DNA of 34,923 nucleotides from CAZOKZ01 sp964580585. Lineage in GTDB: Bacteria; Sumerlaeota; Sumerlaeia; SLMS01; JAHLLQ01. The DNA lies in the NCBI GenBank assembly GCA_964580585.1, contig CAZOKZ010000047.1, positions 1 through 34,923 of the forward strand. The letters run 5' to 3'. Under the pieces are notes generated by a model. The model was not told where the DNA came from. It did not search any database and saw only the letters and a program-made list of their open reading frames with translations. Each line of letters starts with the position of its first letter. Positions within the stretch are counted from its first letter, which is position 1. Positions 1-7,500 of the stretch are shown in pieces. The position numbers were made by a program, and so were the translations under genes.

Positions 1-121
1 CTGGCGCGCGGGTTGCTCCGCAAGCCGCGTGACAGAAGAGGGCGCGGCCTCGGGCTCGCGCGCGTTCCATCCCAACAACAACGGACTTGCGCCCACGCGC
101 GAGCCCGCAATTCTCTTAAGT

Positions 122-1756
122 ATGAAGATTCGTCGGCCTTCCAACTTTTTCAGAAACCTCACTGCCACCCTGCTCACTGCTGGCATGATCGCCAACGGCT
201 ATGCCGACGAAACAAACACCCTCGAACGCTACGCCGAGCTCACCAGCGATACCAGCACTCTCGTCGTCGCCACTCATCGCCCAGAATACCTGGGAATGGC
301 GCTCACCGTTCTTCGCACGGGAAACTTTCGCACACAAGCCATGAAAGCCCTGCGCACCATGGAACTTGCCTCGCGCGTTCGCGGCCCCATGGTGCTTCTC
401 TTCGACACGCGCAACCAACGGGGCACCGCCTTGTTAAATATCGCCAACCCCCGCGATTCCATCATCGATATGTCATGGATCATTGGATATAAAACCGGGT
501 GGCATCCCAGCAATGTTTATCGATCTGGGCTGAATCTCGGTCAAATGGAACCGGAATCCAGCACCGGCGTGCGCTACTGGGTACCTGGCGGTCCCCAACC
601 CATCTTTCTTACCTGCGACGAAACGGCCGACATGCTTGCCATTTGCAACGACCAACAAGAAAATATTCTTCTCGTCAGCCGACTCCTCGAACGCAATATC
701 AACACACTCCCACAACCCAGCCCTCAATTAAAAACCAACCTTTTCAAAAACACCCTCGAACAACATCACACGACCGACGATATTTCATTTGCTTTCGATC
801 TCCAGGCGCTCCGCGAGTCGCTTCCAACACAAAACATCGAATACACTTCTGTCGCCTCGCTGGCAGGATTCGAACAATGGGAGACCCTTGTTGGAAGTAT
901 CAAAACTCAACCTGAGTCAACGGAATGTCACGCCCGACTTCAACATCTCGAACCTCGAACCGAATCGCATCGCCTCCTTGCACCTCCACAAAAACTTTCA
1001 TTTCTCGACGCCATTCCCGCCAACGCAACACTTGCCATCGATGTTCCCATTTTTTCCCCCAACCAACTTTGGAACGCATGGCGAGATTATTTAATTCAAT
1101 ATGAATTCAATGGCCGTGAAAACTCAATGATTCAGGCAGAACATTCTATCGAACAAACTTTGGGAGCTTCAATCAATTCAACAATTCTTCCACTGATTGG
1201 CGACGAAGCCGCCATTGTTTTTTTGGATAATAGATTTTCGCCCTCTAACGCCGTAATAATGATTGCCGTTAAGGACGAACGCCTCGCTCAACGCTTGATC
1301 GATGATTCTGCCATTCGCCACGGAGCTGTCCCCAACGCATCGTCGCATCCTTCGGGGACGGAGTATCGTCACTATCATTTCCCTGGAGAACCAAACCGCC
1401 AGTACCATCTTTGGACCCAACCGGGCGTTCTCTTTTTATCTGTGGATGAAGACGCCTTGGTCTCTGCGATCGACACTCGAACGGGCATCCGCCCATCCTT
1501 GGTCTCTGACCATGAAAACGACGCTTGGTTTACAAATAATCTGCAAAAATCTTCCGGTTTATTATATTATAAATGGTCTCCGTCCCCCGAACAGGACAAT
1601 TACAACGTAATTCCACCCACTTTACCTATCACCATCAATCTAAGATCATTTGAACAAGAAACTGAAATTGATATACATGCCGAGGGAGCGCCCATCGTGC
1701 TGCTTTCCAACCTTTATTCTGTCGCACGTCGTTGGCGACATCGTTCATCACGATGA
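122..1756 (+). CDS. Secreted protein of unknown function (DUF3352-like?)
   Basis: A 544-residue protein. I chose the ATG at 122 over the in-frame GTG at 29 because it places a signal peptide at the N-terminus: basic MKIRR, then a hydrophobic stretch ending near ANGYADE. The extra N-terminal residues from the GTG look non-coding. No further membrane segment is obvious, so a periplasmic or exported protein is likely. The middle (PANATLAIDV, then LPLIGDEAAIVFLDN and a segment like VKDERLAQRLI) loosely recalls DUF3352-type proteins, whose function is unknown; this is a weak resemblance. The 3' end overlaps the convergent glycosyltransferase gene by 9 bp, leaving no room for a separate terminator. 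It carries one sense and one antisense copy of the GGGGACGGAG word, encoding SGTE and SPSP. The last third is noticeably more AT-rich than the start. Confidence 0.7.
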   Translation: MKIRRPSNFFRNLTATLLTAGMIANGYADETNTLERYAELTSDTSTLVVATHRPEYLGMALTVLRTGNFRTQAMKALRTMELASRVRGPMVLLFDTRNQRGTALLNIANPRDSIIDMSWIIGYKTGWHPSNVYRSGLNLGQMEPESSTGVRYWVPGGPQPIFLTCDETADMLAICNDQQENILLVSRLLERNINTLPQPSPQLKTNLFKNTLEQHHTTDDISFAFDLQALRESLPTQNIEYTSVASLAGFEQWETLVGSIKTQPESTECHARLQHLEPRTESHRLLAPPQKLSFLDAIPANATLAIDVPIFSPNQLWNAWRDYLIQYEFNGRENSMIQAEHSIEQTLGASINSTILPLIGDEAAIVFLDNRFSPSNAVIMIAVKDERLAQRLIDDSAIRHGAVPNASSHPSGTEYRHYHFPGEPNRQYHLWTQPGVLFLSVDEDALVSAIDTRTGIRPSLVSDHENDAWFTNNLQKSSGLLYYKWSPSPEQDNYNVIPPTLPITINLRSFEQETEIDIHAEGAPIVLLSNLYSVARRWRHRSSR

Positions 1757-2926
1757 ATTACTCAAAAGCGAATGATACAAACGTGCATAACGCGACACCA
1801 TCTTATTCATTCCATATTTGTTAAGCACAAATCGGCGTGCAGCCTCGCCCATTTTTTTTGCCACAGATCGATCTCGCGCCAGTTCAACCATTGCATTTGC
1901 AATTCCAACATCATCGCCTGCCTCGCACAGCATTCCCGTTTTTCTATCCGCAACTACTTCCTCCGTCCCCGTAACGCGCGTTGCCACAACGGGCAAACCA
2001 GCAGCCATCGCTTCCAACAACGCGTTGGGCATTCCTTCGTAATCGCTCGTCAAGGCGAACACATCGATTCCTGAAAATACGACTCCGGGGTCTTTTAACC
2101 CGCCTGTAAATACCACCGCATTTTCTAACATCAGTTCACGCACCATCGATTCCAAACGCGCACGCATACCTAAATCATTTCCTACCAAGATAGCCTTCAT
2201 TTGTGGGCATTTTTTTCGTGCTTGATGCAATGCTTTCAAAAATACATCATGACGTTTTTGCGGTTTTAATGTCGCCACCATCCCAATCAAGGGTTTTACA
2301 TCACACAAAACAGGATATTGATCGACCAATAATTCGCGAGCATCCTCAACCTTCGTTATCTCGCGAACGCCATTTGGAATCACACCTAATTTTCCGCGGA
2401 CGAAACGTTCTCGCCGAAGCGTATCGCGCCGAACACTTCTTGAATTACACACAATCGAATCGGCAAAAATATTCGCCAACGCCTGCAGAACTCTGTAATG
2501 GGGACGGTGATCCATAATCACTCCGGCATTACGGCGTAACGAAATCAGACGCTTCACACAAGGCGCCAACCATGACGCGGGAACGCAAAGTATGTCCTGC
2601 CAGAAAAAATAGGACTGCACAATCAGGCAACGTTCACGCCGCAGGGTAGTTGCCAAACGCATGATTGCTCCCAACAAATTCGTCCAAAACAAAGGGCTCC
2701 ATTTCCGTCTCCAATGCTCCGTCCCCAGCGCATAAACCGGCACGCCAACCGCTCGCGCATCTTTGCGCAACTCACCCCGGTCTTCCGAAATAATAATAAT
2801 CGCGCGCCAACCGTACGAAGGCAGTCTGCGAGCCAATTCCAACGCCTGGCGCTCTGCACCGCCAAGCGCTAAATTCCCTAATACCAAAGCCACCGTCCCT
2901 CGAATCGCCTTATTTTTCGCCTTCAT
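1748..2926 (-). CDS. Glycosyltransferase, GT4-like (operon gene 4)
   Basis: A 392-residue GT-B glycosyltransferase. The start is set by a 4-bp ATGA overlap with the stop of the preceding glycosyltransferase gene, with a G-rich Shine-Dalgarno just upstream. The N-terminal Rossmann domain opens with VALVLGNLALGGAERQALEL, the glycine-rich acceptor-side loop typical of GT4 enzymes. The second domain has GVIPNGV, then MVATLKPQKRHDVFLKAL, and the donor-binding E-x7-E motif in EGMPNALLEAMAAGLPVVAT. Such enzymes move a sugar from a nucleotide-sugar to a growing polysaccharide or glycolipid at the cytoplasmic face of the membrane. Sugar and linkage cannot be read from the sequence. Two GGGGACGGAG copies encode GTE triplets, one of them (VTGTEEV) directly after the donor-site motif. 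It is the last gene of the operon and converges on the upstream secreted-protein gene. Confidence 0.9.
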   Translation of the reverse strand: MKAKNKAIRGTVALVLGNLALGGAERQALELARRLPSYGWRAIIIISEDRGELRKDARAVGVPVYALGTEHWRRKWSPLFWTNLLGAIMRLATTLRRERCLIVQSYFFWQDILCVPASWLAPCVKRLISLRRNAGVIMDHRPHYRVLQALANIFADSIVCNSRSVRRDTLRRERFVRGKLGVIPNGVREITKVEDARELLVDQYPVLCDVKPLIGMVATLKPQKRHDVFLKALHQARKKCPQMKAILVGNDLGMRARLESMVRELMLENAVVFTGGLKDPGVVFSGIDVFALTSDYEGMPNALLEAMAAGLPVVATRVTGTEEVVADRKTGMLCEAGDDVGIANAMVELARDRSVAKKMGEAARRFVLNKYGMNKMVSRYARLYHSLLSNSS

Positions 2927-4143
2927 CGGCACGCCCCCACCGATCGAATTGCAAATATTTTCTGAGCCCGTCGATACACTTCTTCCATTTCCATCGCGCA
3001 TCGATTCCACTCAAATCGCATTTTCACAACATATTGATTTAACGAAATCGCATCGTGCCGCGCTTCATCGCTCAACATTCTCCAACGCTCAAAACCCTCT
3101 ACCAAACCATCGACCGAACGTTCCGACAACACCATCCCCGTACCGTGTTGATCGCTCCGTCCCTGATGCTCAAAATCTTTCAACGCCGCTTTGTAACAAG
3201 GCAAGTCCGCCACTACTGGAATGCAACCACAGCTCATCGATTCCAGTAACGACATCGCGAGCAAATCGGTTTCAGGCAACATCGCAACACCGTCCGAGGA
3301 ACTGTAAAGCGTTGTCATCTCCAATGGCGTCATATAATCCCCAATCCATCGAACACTCTTTAGATCGCCATATTTCCCCTTCAATCGATTCCAATATTCC
3401 TCCGTCCCTCCCCCGCGCATCACCGCCAGAACCATGTCTTTTCCCCTGTCCGAATCCCCCAGGATTGCCAACCACCGTCCCCATGCTTCGAGCAACATAT
3501 CCGTTCCATAAAAATCGGATGCAATACGAGGGCTTAACAACATTCGCTTCTTTTCACCAATGGCAAAACGCGCGCGCATGCGATACACTTCATCAGCAAA
3601 CGCACGCTTGAATAGCGAACAATCCACGCCCCATGCAAACAACTGAAACTTTTCCTGCTCCGTCCCCGTACGTTCCGCCCACTGTTTCTCCTGCCCCGGC
3701 GCGTTCGTCGAAATCACATCCGCCGCATAAAACGACTGCAAAACAAGGCGATCGCGCCACGGATCCGTCTCCGTCCCCATTCCATCCACATCGCGTCCCC
3801 AAGGCGTCAACACACGCGGGAATTTTGGAAAATGCGGAAGCATCGGTCCATAGCGCAACGCGTCCTGCGCATGCAAGACATCGGGCCGTTCACTCTCAAT
3901 CGTTCGTTGATAGGCTTTCCATTTATCCCGATTATTGGCGTACGTTCCACCGTTCAATTTGAACGTCACAACTTTTTGGATCAATCCCCAATTCGGGCCA
4001 ACGCACCGAACCGATCCGTAGTTCATATCATCACGAGGCGCGTCATCGCTGAATAATACAACGTCATGCCCGCGATTCGCAAGCCACGTACACCATCGAT
4101 GCGTGTGACGATTCGCCGCATTTGCCAGCATTCCGATTTTCAT
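2923..4143 (-). CDS. Glycosyltransferase, GT4-like (operon gene 3)
   Basis: A 406-residue GT-B glycosyltransferase. The start MKIGMLANAANRHTHRW is fixed by an ATGA overlap with the stop of the preceding gene; a longer in-frame reading would run through that gene. Visible elements are the N-terminal acceptor domain with WLANRGHDVVLFSD, the middle segment HAQDALRYGPMLPHFP followed by VLTPWGRDVDG, the linker FAWGVDCSLF, and the C-terminal donor motif ETDLLAMSLLESMSCGCIPVVA, which keeps the E-x7-E spacing. The family transfers sugars from nucleotide donors; substrate is unknown. Tight coupling with two other glycosyltransferases suggests that one glycan is built in sequence. Two exact GGGGACGGAG copies encode GTE (RTGTEQEK and GMGTETD), and near-exact variants encode GGGTEEYW and QGRSDQ, so the word is dense here. 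Confidence 0.88.
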   Translation of the reverse strand: MKIGMLANAANRHTHRWCTWLANRGHDVVLFSDDAPRDDMNYGSVRCVGPNWGLIQKVVTFKLNGGTYANNRDKWKAYQRTIESERPDVLHAQDALRYGPMLPHFPKFPRVLTPWGRDVDGMGTETDPWRDRLVLQSFYAADVISTNAPGQEKQWAERTGTEQEKFQLFAWGVDCSLFKRAFADEVYRMRARFAIGEKKRMLLSPRIASDFYGTDMLLEAWGRWLAILGDSDRGKDMVLAVMRGGGTEEYWNRLKGKYGDLKSVRWIGDYMTPLEMTTLYSSSDGVAMLPETDLLAMSLLESMSCGCIPVVADLPCYKAALKDFEHQGRSDQHGTGMVLSERSVDGLVEGFERWRMLSDEARHDAISLNQYVVKMRFEWNRCAMEMEEVYRRAQKIFAIRSVGACR

Positions 4144-5342
4144 CGGTTCCTCCGGCTTCGCGCATCGTCCCAAGCATTCAAAAAACTTTCCACCGCATTC
4201 GTTTCGTCGTAACGACTCGCGATTTGCCGAGACGCCAATCGACTCAACCGACCCCACGTTTCTCCGTCCCCCATCAAACGATCTAATGCACGGGTCAATG
4301 CGACTCCGTCCCCAGAATTAAAAACGAACCCACCTTGTCCTTCATAAAATGCGCCTTCCCTCATCGCCGTCGGCATCGACTTCGACGAATCGAGGACATC
4401 GCGCACGCCACTGACATCGCTCGCGACTACTGGCGTCCCGCACGCCATGGCTTCGAGCATCACGTTCGACATCCCCTCTGCGTGCGAAGGTAAAACCACA
4501 ACAGATGCTCGTTGGTACTCGCCCGCTGGATCGTTCGACCATCCCAGGATTTCGATGCGATCCGCAAACCGACTGCGGCGTGAGCGCGTTTCCAACGCAT
4601 TGCGCAGTTCTCCGTCCCCCACCAATCGCAGCCGCACGTCCGAATGCTTTTCCGCGACTCGTTCAAACGCCCGAAGCAGCAAAGGCAAATTTTTCTGCCG
4701 CACAAAACGCCCCACAAATAAAACGACTCGTTCGCGCGCCTTTTGCACAGCATGAAATCTTTTCGTATCGACAAAATTAATGTAGCGGTAAACACGCTGA
4801 GCCGGCACACCCGCATCAATCAGCTCTCGGTCACCCTCGCACGACAGCGCAAACTGCACATCGGCCTGCAATCCCTGTCGAACCATCCAACCACCGAATC
4901 GATGCTCCCCAAGCGTTCGCAGATCACTCCACTCGCCTGTGTTCGCCAAACGATTCCCCCATGGTCGCCTCAATTGCCGCGCGACCCACCCTGCAACCAC
5001 CGAATGAAGGTAGAGTTTATAACATAACGCCGCGTCCCACCGTGCACAAAGCCGCCACATCCATCGCGCAACCTGAACCATGTAACTCAAACCCCAAAAT
5101 GGCCCGAATGCCAGGGGACGGAGAACACGACAAACCTCGACGCCTTTCGCTTCACGCCGACGCGCAGGAAACCCCCGCGATGTTTGCGTCAGGATCGTCA
5201 CCCGATGTCCCCGGCGGCCAAGCGCCTCGGCCATCCGTTGGCAATGCCGTTCCATCCCGCCATTGGCGCGCGGAGGATAACCCGAAATAATAAAAAGAAA
5301 GGAAGAGCGTCCGGGGAACGGCGCTGTGTCACGACCCGGCAT
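4140..5342 (-). CDS. Glycosyltransferase, GT4-like (operon gene 2)
   Basis: A 400-residue GT-B glycosyltransferase. I placed the start at the ATG at 5342, 23 bp after the hisB stop and behind a strong GAGGGGGG Shine-Dalgarno; longer readings overlap hisB. The N-terminus has FLFIISGYPPRANGGMERHC, the classic GT4 acceptor loop, followed by GHRVTILTQ. The second domain has VVLFVGRFVRQKNLPLLLRAF, then VRLRLVGDGELRNAL, and the donor motif HAEGMSNVMLEAMACGTPVVAS with E-x7-E. These features resemble mannosyl- or glucosyl-transferases of LPS or exopolysaccharide loci, but the donor cannot be assigned. Three sense GGGGACGGAG copies encode GDG (MGDGETW, SGDGVAL, VGDGELR) and one antisense copy encodes LRPLAF. 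The stop overlaps the next gene by ATGA, implying translational coupling. Confidence 0.9.
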   Translation of the reverse strand: MPGRDTAPFPGRSSFLFIISGYPPRANGGMERHCQRMAEALGRRGHRVTILTQTSRGFPARRREAKGVEVCRVLRPLAFGPFWGLSYMVQVARWMWRLCARWDAALCYKLYLHSVVAGWVARQLRRPWGNRLANTGEWSDLRTLGEHRFGGWMVRQGLQADVQFALSCEGDRELIDAGVPAQRVYRYINFVDTKRFHAVQKARERVVLFVGRFVRQKNLPLLLRAFERVAEKHSDVRLRLVGDGELRNALETRSRRSRFADRIEILGWSNDPAGEYQRASVVVLPSHAEGMSNVMLEAMACGTPVVASDVSGVRDVLDSSKSMPTAMREGAFYEGQGGFVFNSGDGVALTRALDRLMGDGETWGRLSRLASRQIASRYDETNAVESFLNAWDDARSRRNR

Positions 5343-5365
5343 ACGGCGCCCCCCTCGATGGTTGA

Positions 5366-5986
5366 TTATTCCAAAACACCTTTGGTGCTCGGGATGCCGC
5401 CCATGCGCGTGTCTTGCTCCAACGCACTGCGCAACGCCCGCGCAAAAGCCTTGAACAGTCCCTCGACGATATGGTGCGCATTTCGGCCTCGACGGCATTC
5501 CAGATGCAGCGTCAACCCAGCCGTATTCGACACGGCACGGAAGAAATCCTCGGTAATTTCCGTCGCATAATTTTCGATCATGGGACGGTCAAACGTCGCA
5601 TCGAAAAACAAATAAGGACGACCGCAAAAATCCAACGTGCACTCGCAGAGCGCTTCCTCCATCGGAACCACTGCGTGGCCGTAGCGATTAATGCCCACCT
5701 TGTCGCCTGCCGCCTGCGCGAGCGCTTTGCCAAACAAAATCCCGACGTCTTCCACCGTGTGGTGGCATTCAACTTCCAGATCTCCCTTGGCTTCGACTTC
5801 AAGAGTCAACGCTCCATGCCGCGCCAGCAACACCAGCATGTGATCAAAGAACCCCACGCCCGTTTCACCCCGAAACTCGCCGTCCCCGTCCAAATCCAAC
5901 CGAACGCGGATCTGAGTTTCCTTCGTGTGGCGCTTCAAATCCGCTGTGCGCCGCCGGGTTGATTCCGTTGAACTCGAATCCGTCAT
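5366..5986 (-). CDS. hisB: Imidazoleglycerol-phosphate dehydratase (monofunctional)
   Basis: Catalyses the dehydration of imidazole-glycerol phosphate to imidazole-acetol phosphate in histidine synthesis, in the cytosol. About 206 residues, the normal length for the monofunctional enzyme without a phosphatase domain. Hallmarks are the core GVGFFDHMLVLLARHG, the metal-binding ECHHTVEDVG, the second metal site NAHHIVEGLFKAFARALR and the C-terminal STKGVL. I preferred the ATG at 5986 because AGGTGG lies five bases upstream; the adjacent ATG at 5989 or one at 6022 would add one or twelve residues. The N-terminal 20 or so residues are Ser/Thr/Arg-rich and not conserved. It heads the glycosyltransferase operon rather than sitting with other his genes. 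It has only a one-mismatch form of the repeated word (GGGGACGGC, in DLDGDGEF). Confidence 0.95.
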   Translation of the reverse strand: MTDSSSTESTRRRTADLKRHTKETQIRVRLDLDGDGEFRGETGVGFFDHMLVLLARHGALTLEVEAKGDLEVECHHTVEDVGILFGKALAQAAGDKVGINRYGHAVVPMEEALCECTLDFCGRPYLFFDATFDRPMIENYATEITEDFFRAVSNTAGLTLHLECRRGRNAHHIVEGLFKAFARALRSALEQDTRMGGIPSTKGVLE

Positions 5987-6103
5987 CATGACCACCTGCC
6001 GTGGAGAAAATAACCGCCGCATATCTTTGGCGCACCACCATGCCCCTGCGCTGGAACAGAGAAAAGGGGAAAATGCATTCAGGCTACCCTGGAATCATCC
6101 AGC

Positions 6104-6146
6104 AAAAAAAAGACGGTGCCGCTTTTAGCCGCACCGTCCCAAAAAA
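6104..6146 (-). terminator. Intrinsic terminator of the Tad operon
   Basis: On the minus strand, after the TPR lipoprotein gene, an 8-bp perfect stem (GACGGTGC at 6131-6138 pairing with GCACCGTC at 6112-6119, 11-base loop) is followed at once by eight T residues (A at 6104-6111 on the plus strand). An A-tract precedes the stem. This is the canonical Rho-independent layout and separates the Tad operon from hisB. Confidence 0.85.
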
Positions 6147-6172
6147 TGGCCTTCATCTGGAAAAAACCGTGA

Positions 6173-6862
6173 TCAGGAACCGCTGCCTTCTTCGTGTTCA
6201 TCCAACCAATGCAGCGTTTCTTTCGCTTCCACCAAGTCTGGATCCAAACGCAGGGCTTCCTTCAACGCCGAACGGGCTTCGGCATACTTGCCCTGAGTCG
6301 TCAACACCACACCCAGATTCGAGTGCGCATTGGCTTCCGGCAGGACTTGCTCAAAGGATTTCAGCGCTTCCTTATAATGACCCTGCTCGGCTTGAGTCAG
6401 GCCAAGGTTGATCCAGGCCTTATCCAGGAACGGATCCGTGTCCTTGGCTTTTGTCAGCCACGCTTCGGCTTCCGCAAAATTCCCCTGCGAGTAATTGAAA
6501 TACCCGTAGTCGTTCATCAACTTCGCATCGCGTGGAAATTCACGCAACGCGGCCAGGTACTCGTCGCGAGCACGCGAAGTGCGACCAATGCGTTCGTACA
6601 ACACCGCCAATTCGCGCGAAATCCAGGTCTGCGTCGGGTCGGCTTCACGAGCGCGCTCATACTGCACAACGGCTTCCGAATCCAAACCGACTTTCACCAG
6701 TTCCTGTGCTGTTGCGATGCTCAAACGGGCCGCCTCCACCGGCGACAAATCGCCTTGGTTGCCCGAAACATAAGGGTTTTTTCCTTCAAACGCCGCCTGG
6801 TTGGCACAACCGGCTGCGGCAAAAACAATCAGAAAAAGGGCTAAACGGCTGAACGCTTTCAT
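6173..6862 (-). CDS. TPR-repeat lipoprotein, TadD-like
   Basis: A 229-residue lipoprotein. The ATG at 6862 follows AGGTGAT and gives an N-terminus MKAFSRLALFLIVFAAAGC with a lipobox ending at Cys19, so it should be lipidated and held in the inner or outer membrane facing the periplasm. The rest is about five tetratricopeptide repeats: clear units begin near EAVVQYERAREADP, AVLYERIGRTSRARDEYLAAL, GYFNYSQGNFAEAEAWLTKA, GLTQAEQGHYKEALKSFEQV and GVVLTTQGKYAEARSALKEAL. TadD proteins have this plan and are thought to help assemble or place the secretin. It is the last gene of the Tad operon, 87 bp after the preceding lipoprotein gene and just before the terminator, which supports the role. TPR lipoproteins are common, so the TadD label rests on context. 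Confidence 0.8.
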   Translation of the reverse strand: MKAFSRLALFLIVFAAAGCANQAAFEGKNPYVSGNQGDLSPVEAARLSIATAQELVKVGLDSEAVVQYERAREADPTQTWISRELAVLYERIGRTSRARDEYLAALREFPRDAKLMNDYGYFNYSQGNFAEAEAWLTKAKDTDPFLDKAWINLGLTQAEQGHYKEALKSFEQVLPEANAHSNLGVVLTTQGKYAEARSALKEALRLDPDLVEAKETLHWLDEHEEGSGS

Positions 6863-6949
6863 TCTATCACCTTTGATCACCATGGGAACTGTTCGCTTCC
6901 AGATTAGTAAACCAGGGCCTCTTTCACCGAGGCGAGATCTCGCGAAACG

Positions 6950-7432
6950 TTATCGATCCATTCCAAGACTATGAGCGATATCCGCTCCTTCGCCCGGTGT
7001 CATCGTCGAGGGCGTAATCCTCTGTACCACCACGATGTCATTTGCATCGCCGATACCCTGCACCGCCAGATATTCCGCCAAAGCCTCTTGGCGCTGGCTG
7101 TCCAGGCCTGCATCTTCCGATGTCTCGATCACAATGGGGAACGGCTCCGAGCCAATGCGCGAAACCAGCGAACTGACATGCCGCTGGCCAGTGGCGTTCA
7201 ACGTCACGGCACCAGGAACCCATTCATACAAGTAAACGTAGAAATCTTCCCGTTCGGCCTTTGTCGCCTGGACCTGCATAATCACATTGGTCTGGGTTCC
7301 AACCGGTTGGGGGATCGAACGAGCGGGCAATTCGTAATTGCCCATGTGCTGGCATCCGGCTCCCAGCATTCCGGCCCCCATAGCCAGTAACACCATGCCT
7401 GAAAAAAAGTGGGAGGAGCGATTAGTTTTCAT
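6950..7432 (-). CDS. Lipoprotein with OmpA-like C-terminal region, Tad-associated
   Basis: A 160-residue lipoprotein. The ATG at 7432 is preceded by AAGGA six bases upstream. The signal peptide runs through VLLAMGAGMLGAGC, with the lipobox LGAGC at about residues 23-27. After a short linker, the segment from VTLNATGQRHVSSLVSRIG through PIVIETSEDAGLDSQRQEAL to a final VVVQRI follows the pattern of OmpA/CpaD-like folds: a helix, a strand with IVIE, then a helix carrying QRQEALAEYL. In Tad loci the matching position is often held by CpaD/TadD-type outer-membrane lipoproteins that sit next to the secretin, and this gene follows the secretin gene directly. Binding to peptidoglycan or to the secretin is an inference. 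I do not recognise a named family with certainty. Confidence 0.7.
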   Translation of the reverse strand: MKTNRSSHFFSGMVLLAMGAGMLGAGCQHMGNYELPARSIPQPVGTQTNVIMQVQATKAEREDFYVYLYEWVPGAVTLNATGQRHVSSLVSRIGSEPFPIVIETSEDAGLDSQRQEALAEYLAVQGIGDANDIVVVQRITPSTMTPGEGADIAHSLGMDR

Positions 7433-7500
7433 CTGTATTCCTTGGCTTTGGCGTAAAGTCAGATGTCGTATCTTCTCACTGGAATATCGGTTTCAGTCAA

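Larger units (their letters stand above)
1354..5122. repeat. GGGGACGGAG word, cluster 1 (10 copies)
   Basis: Exact copies of the 9-bp core, on either strand, start at 1354, 1579, 1962, 2718, 3659, 3770, 4263, 4305, 4611 and 5114; all ten extend to the 10-mer GGGGACGGAG. Close variants occur nearby (for example 2500, and around 3156 and 3401). All lie inside coding sequence and keep the frame: sense copies encode GTE or GDG, antisense copies SPSP or LRP. Count made by eye. Confidence 0.85.
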
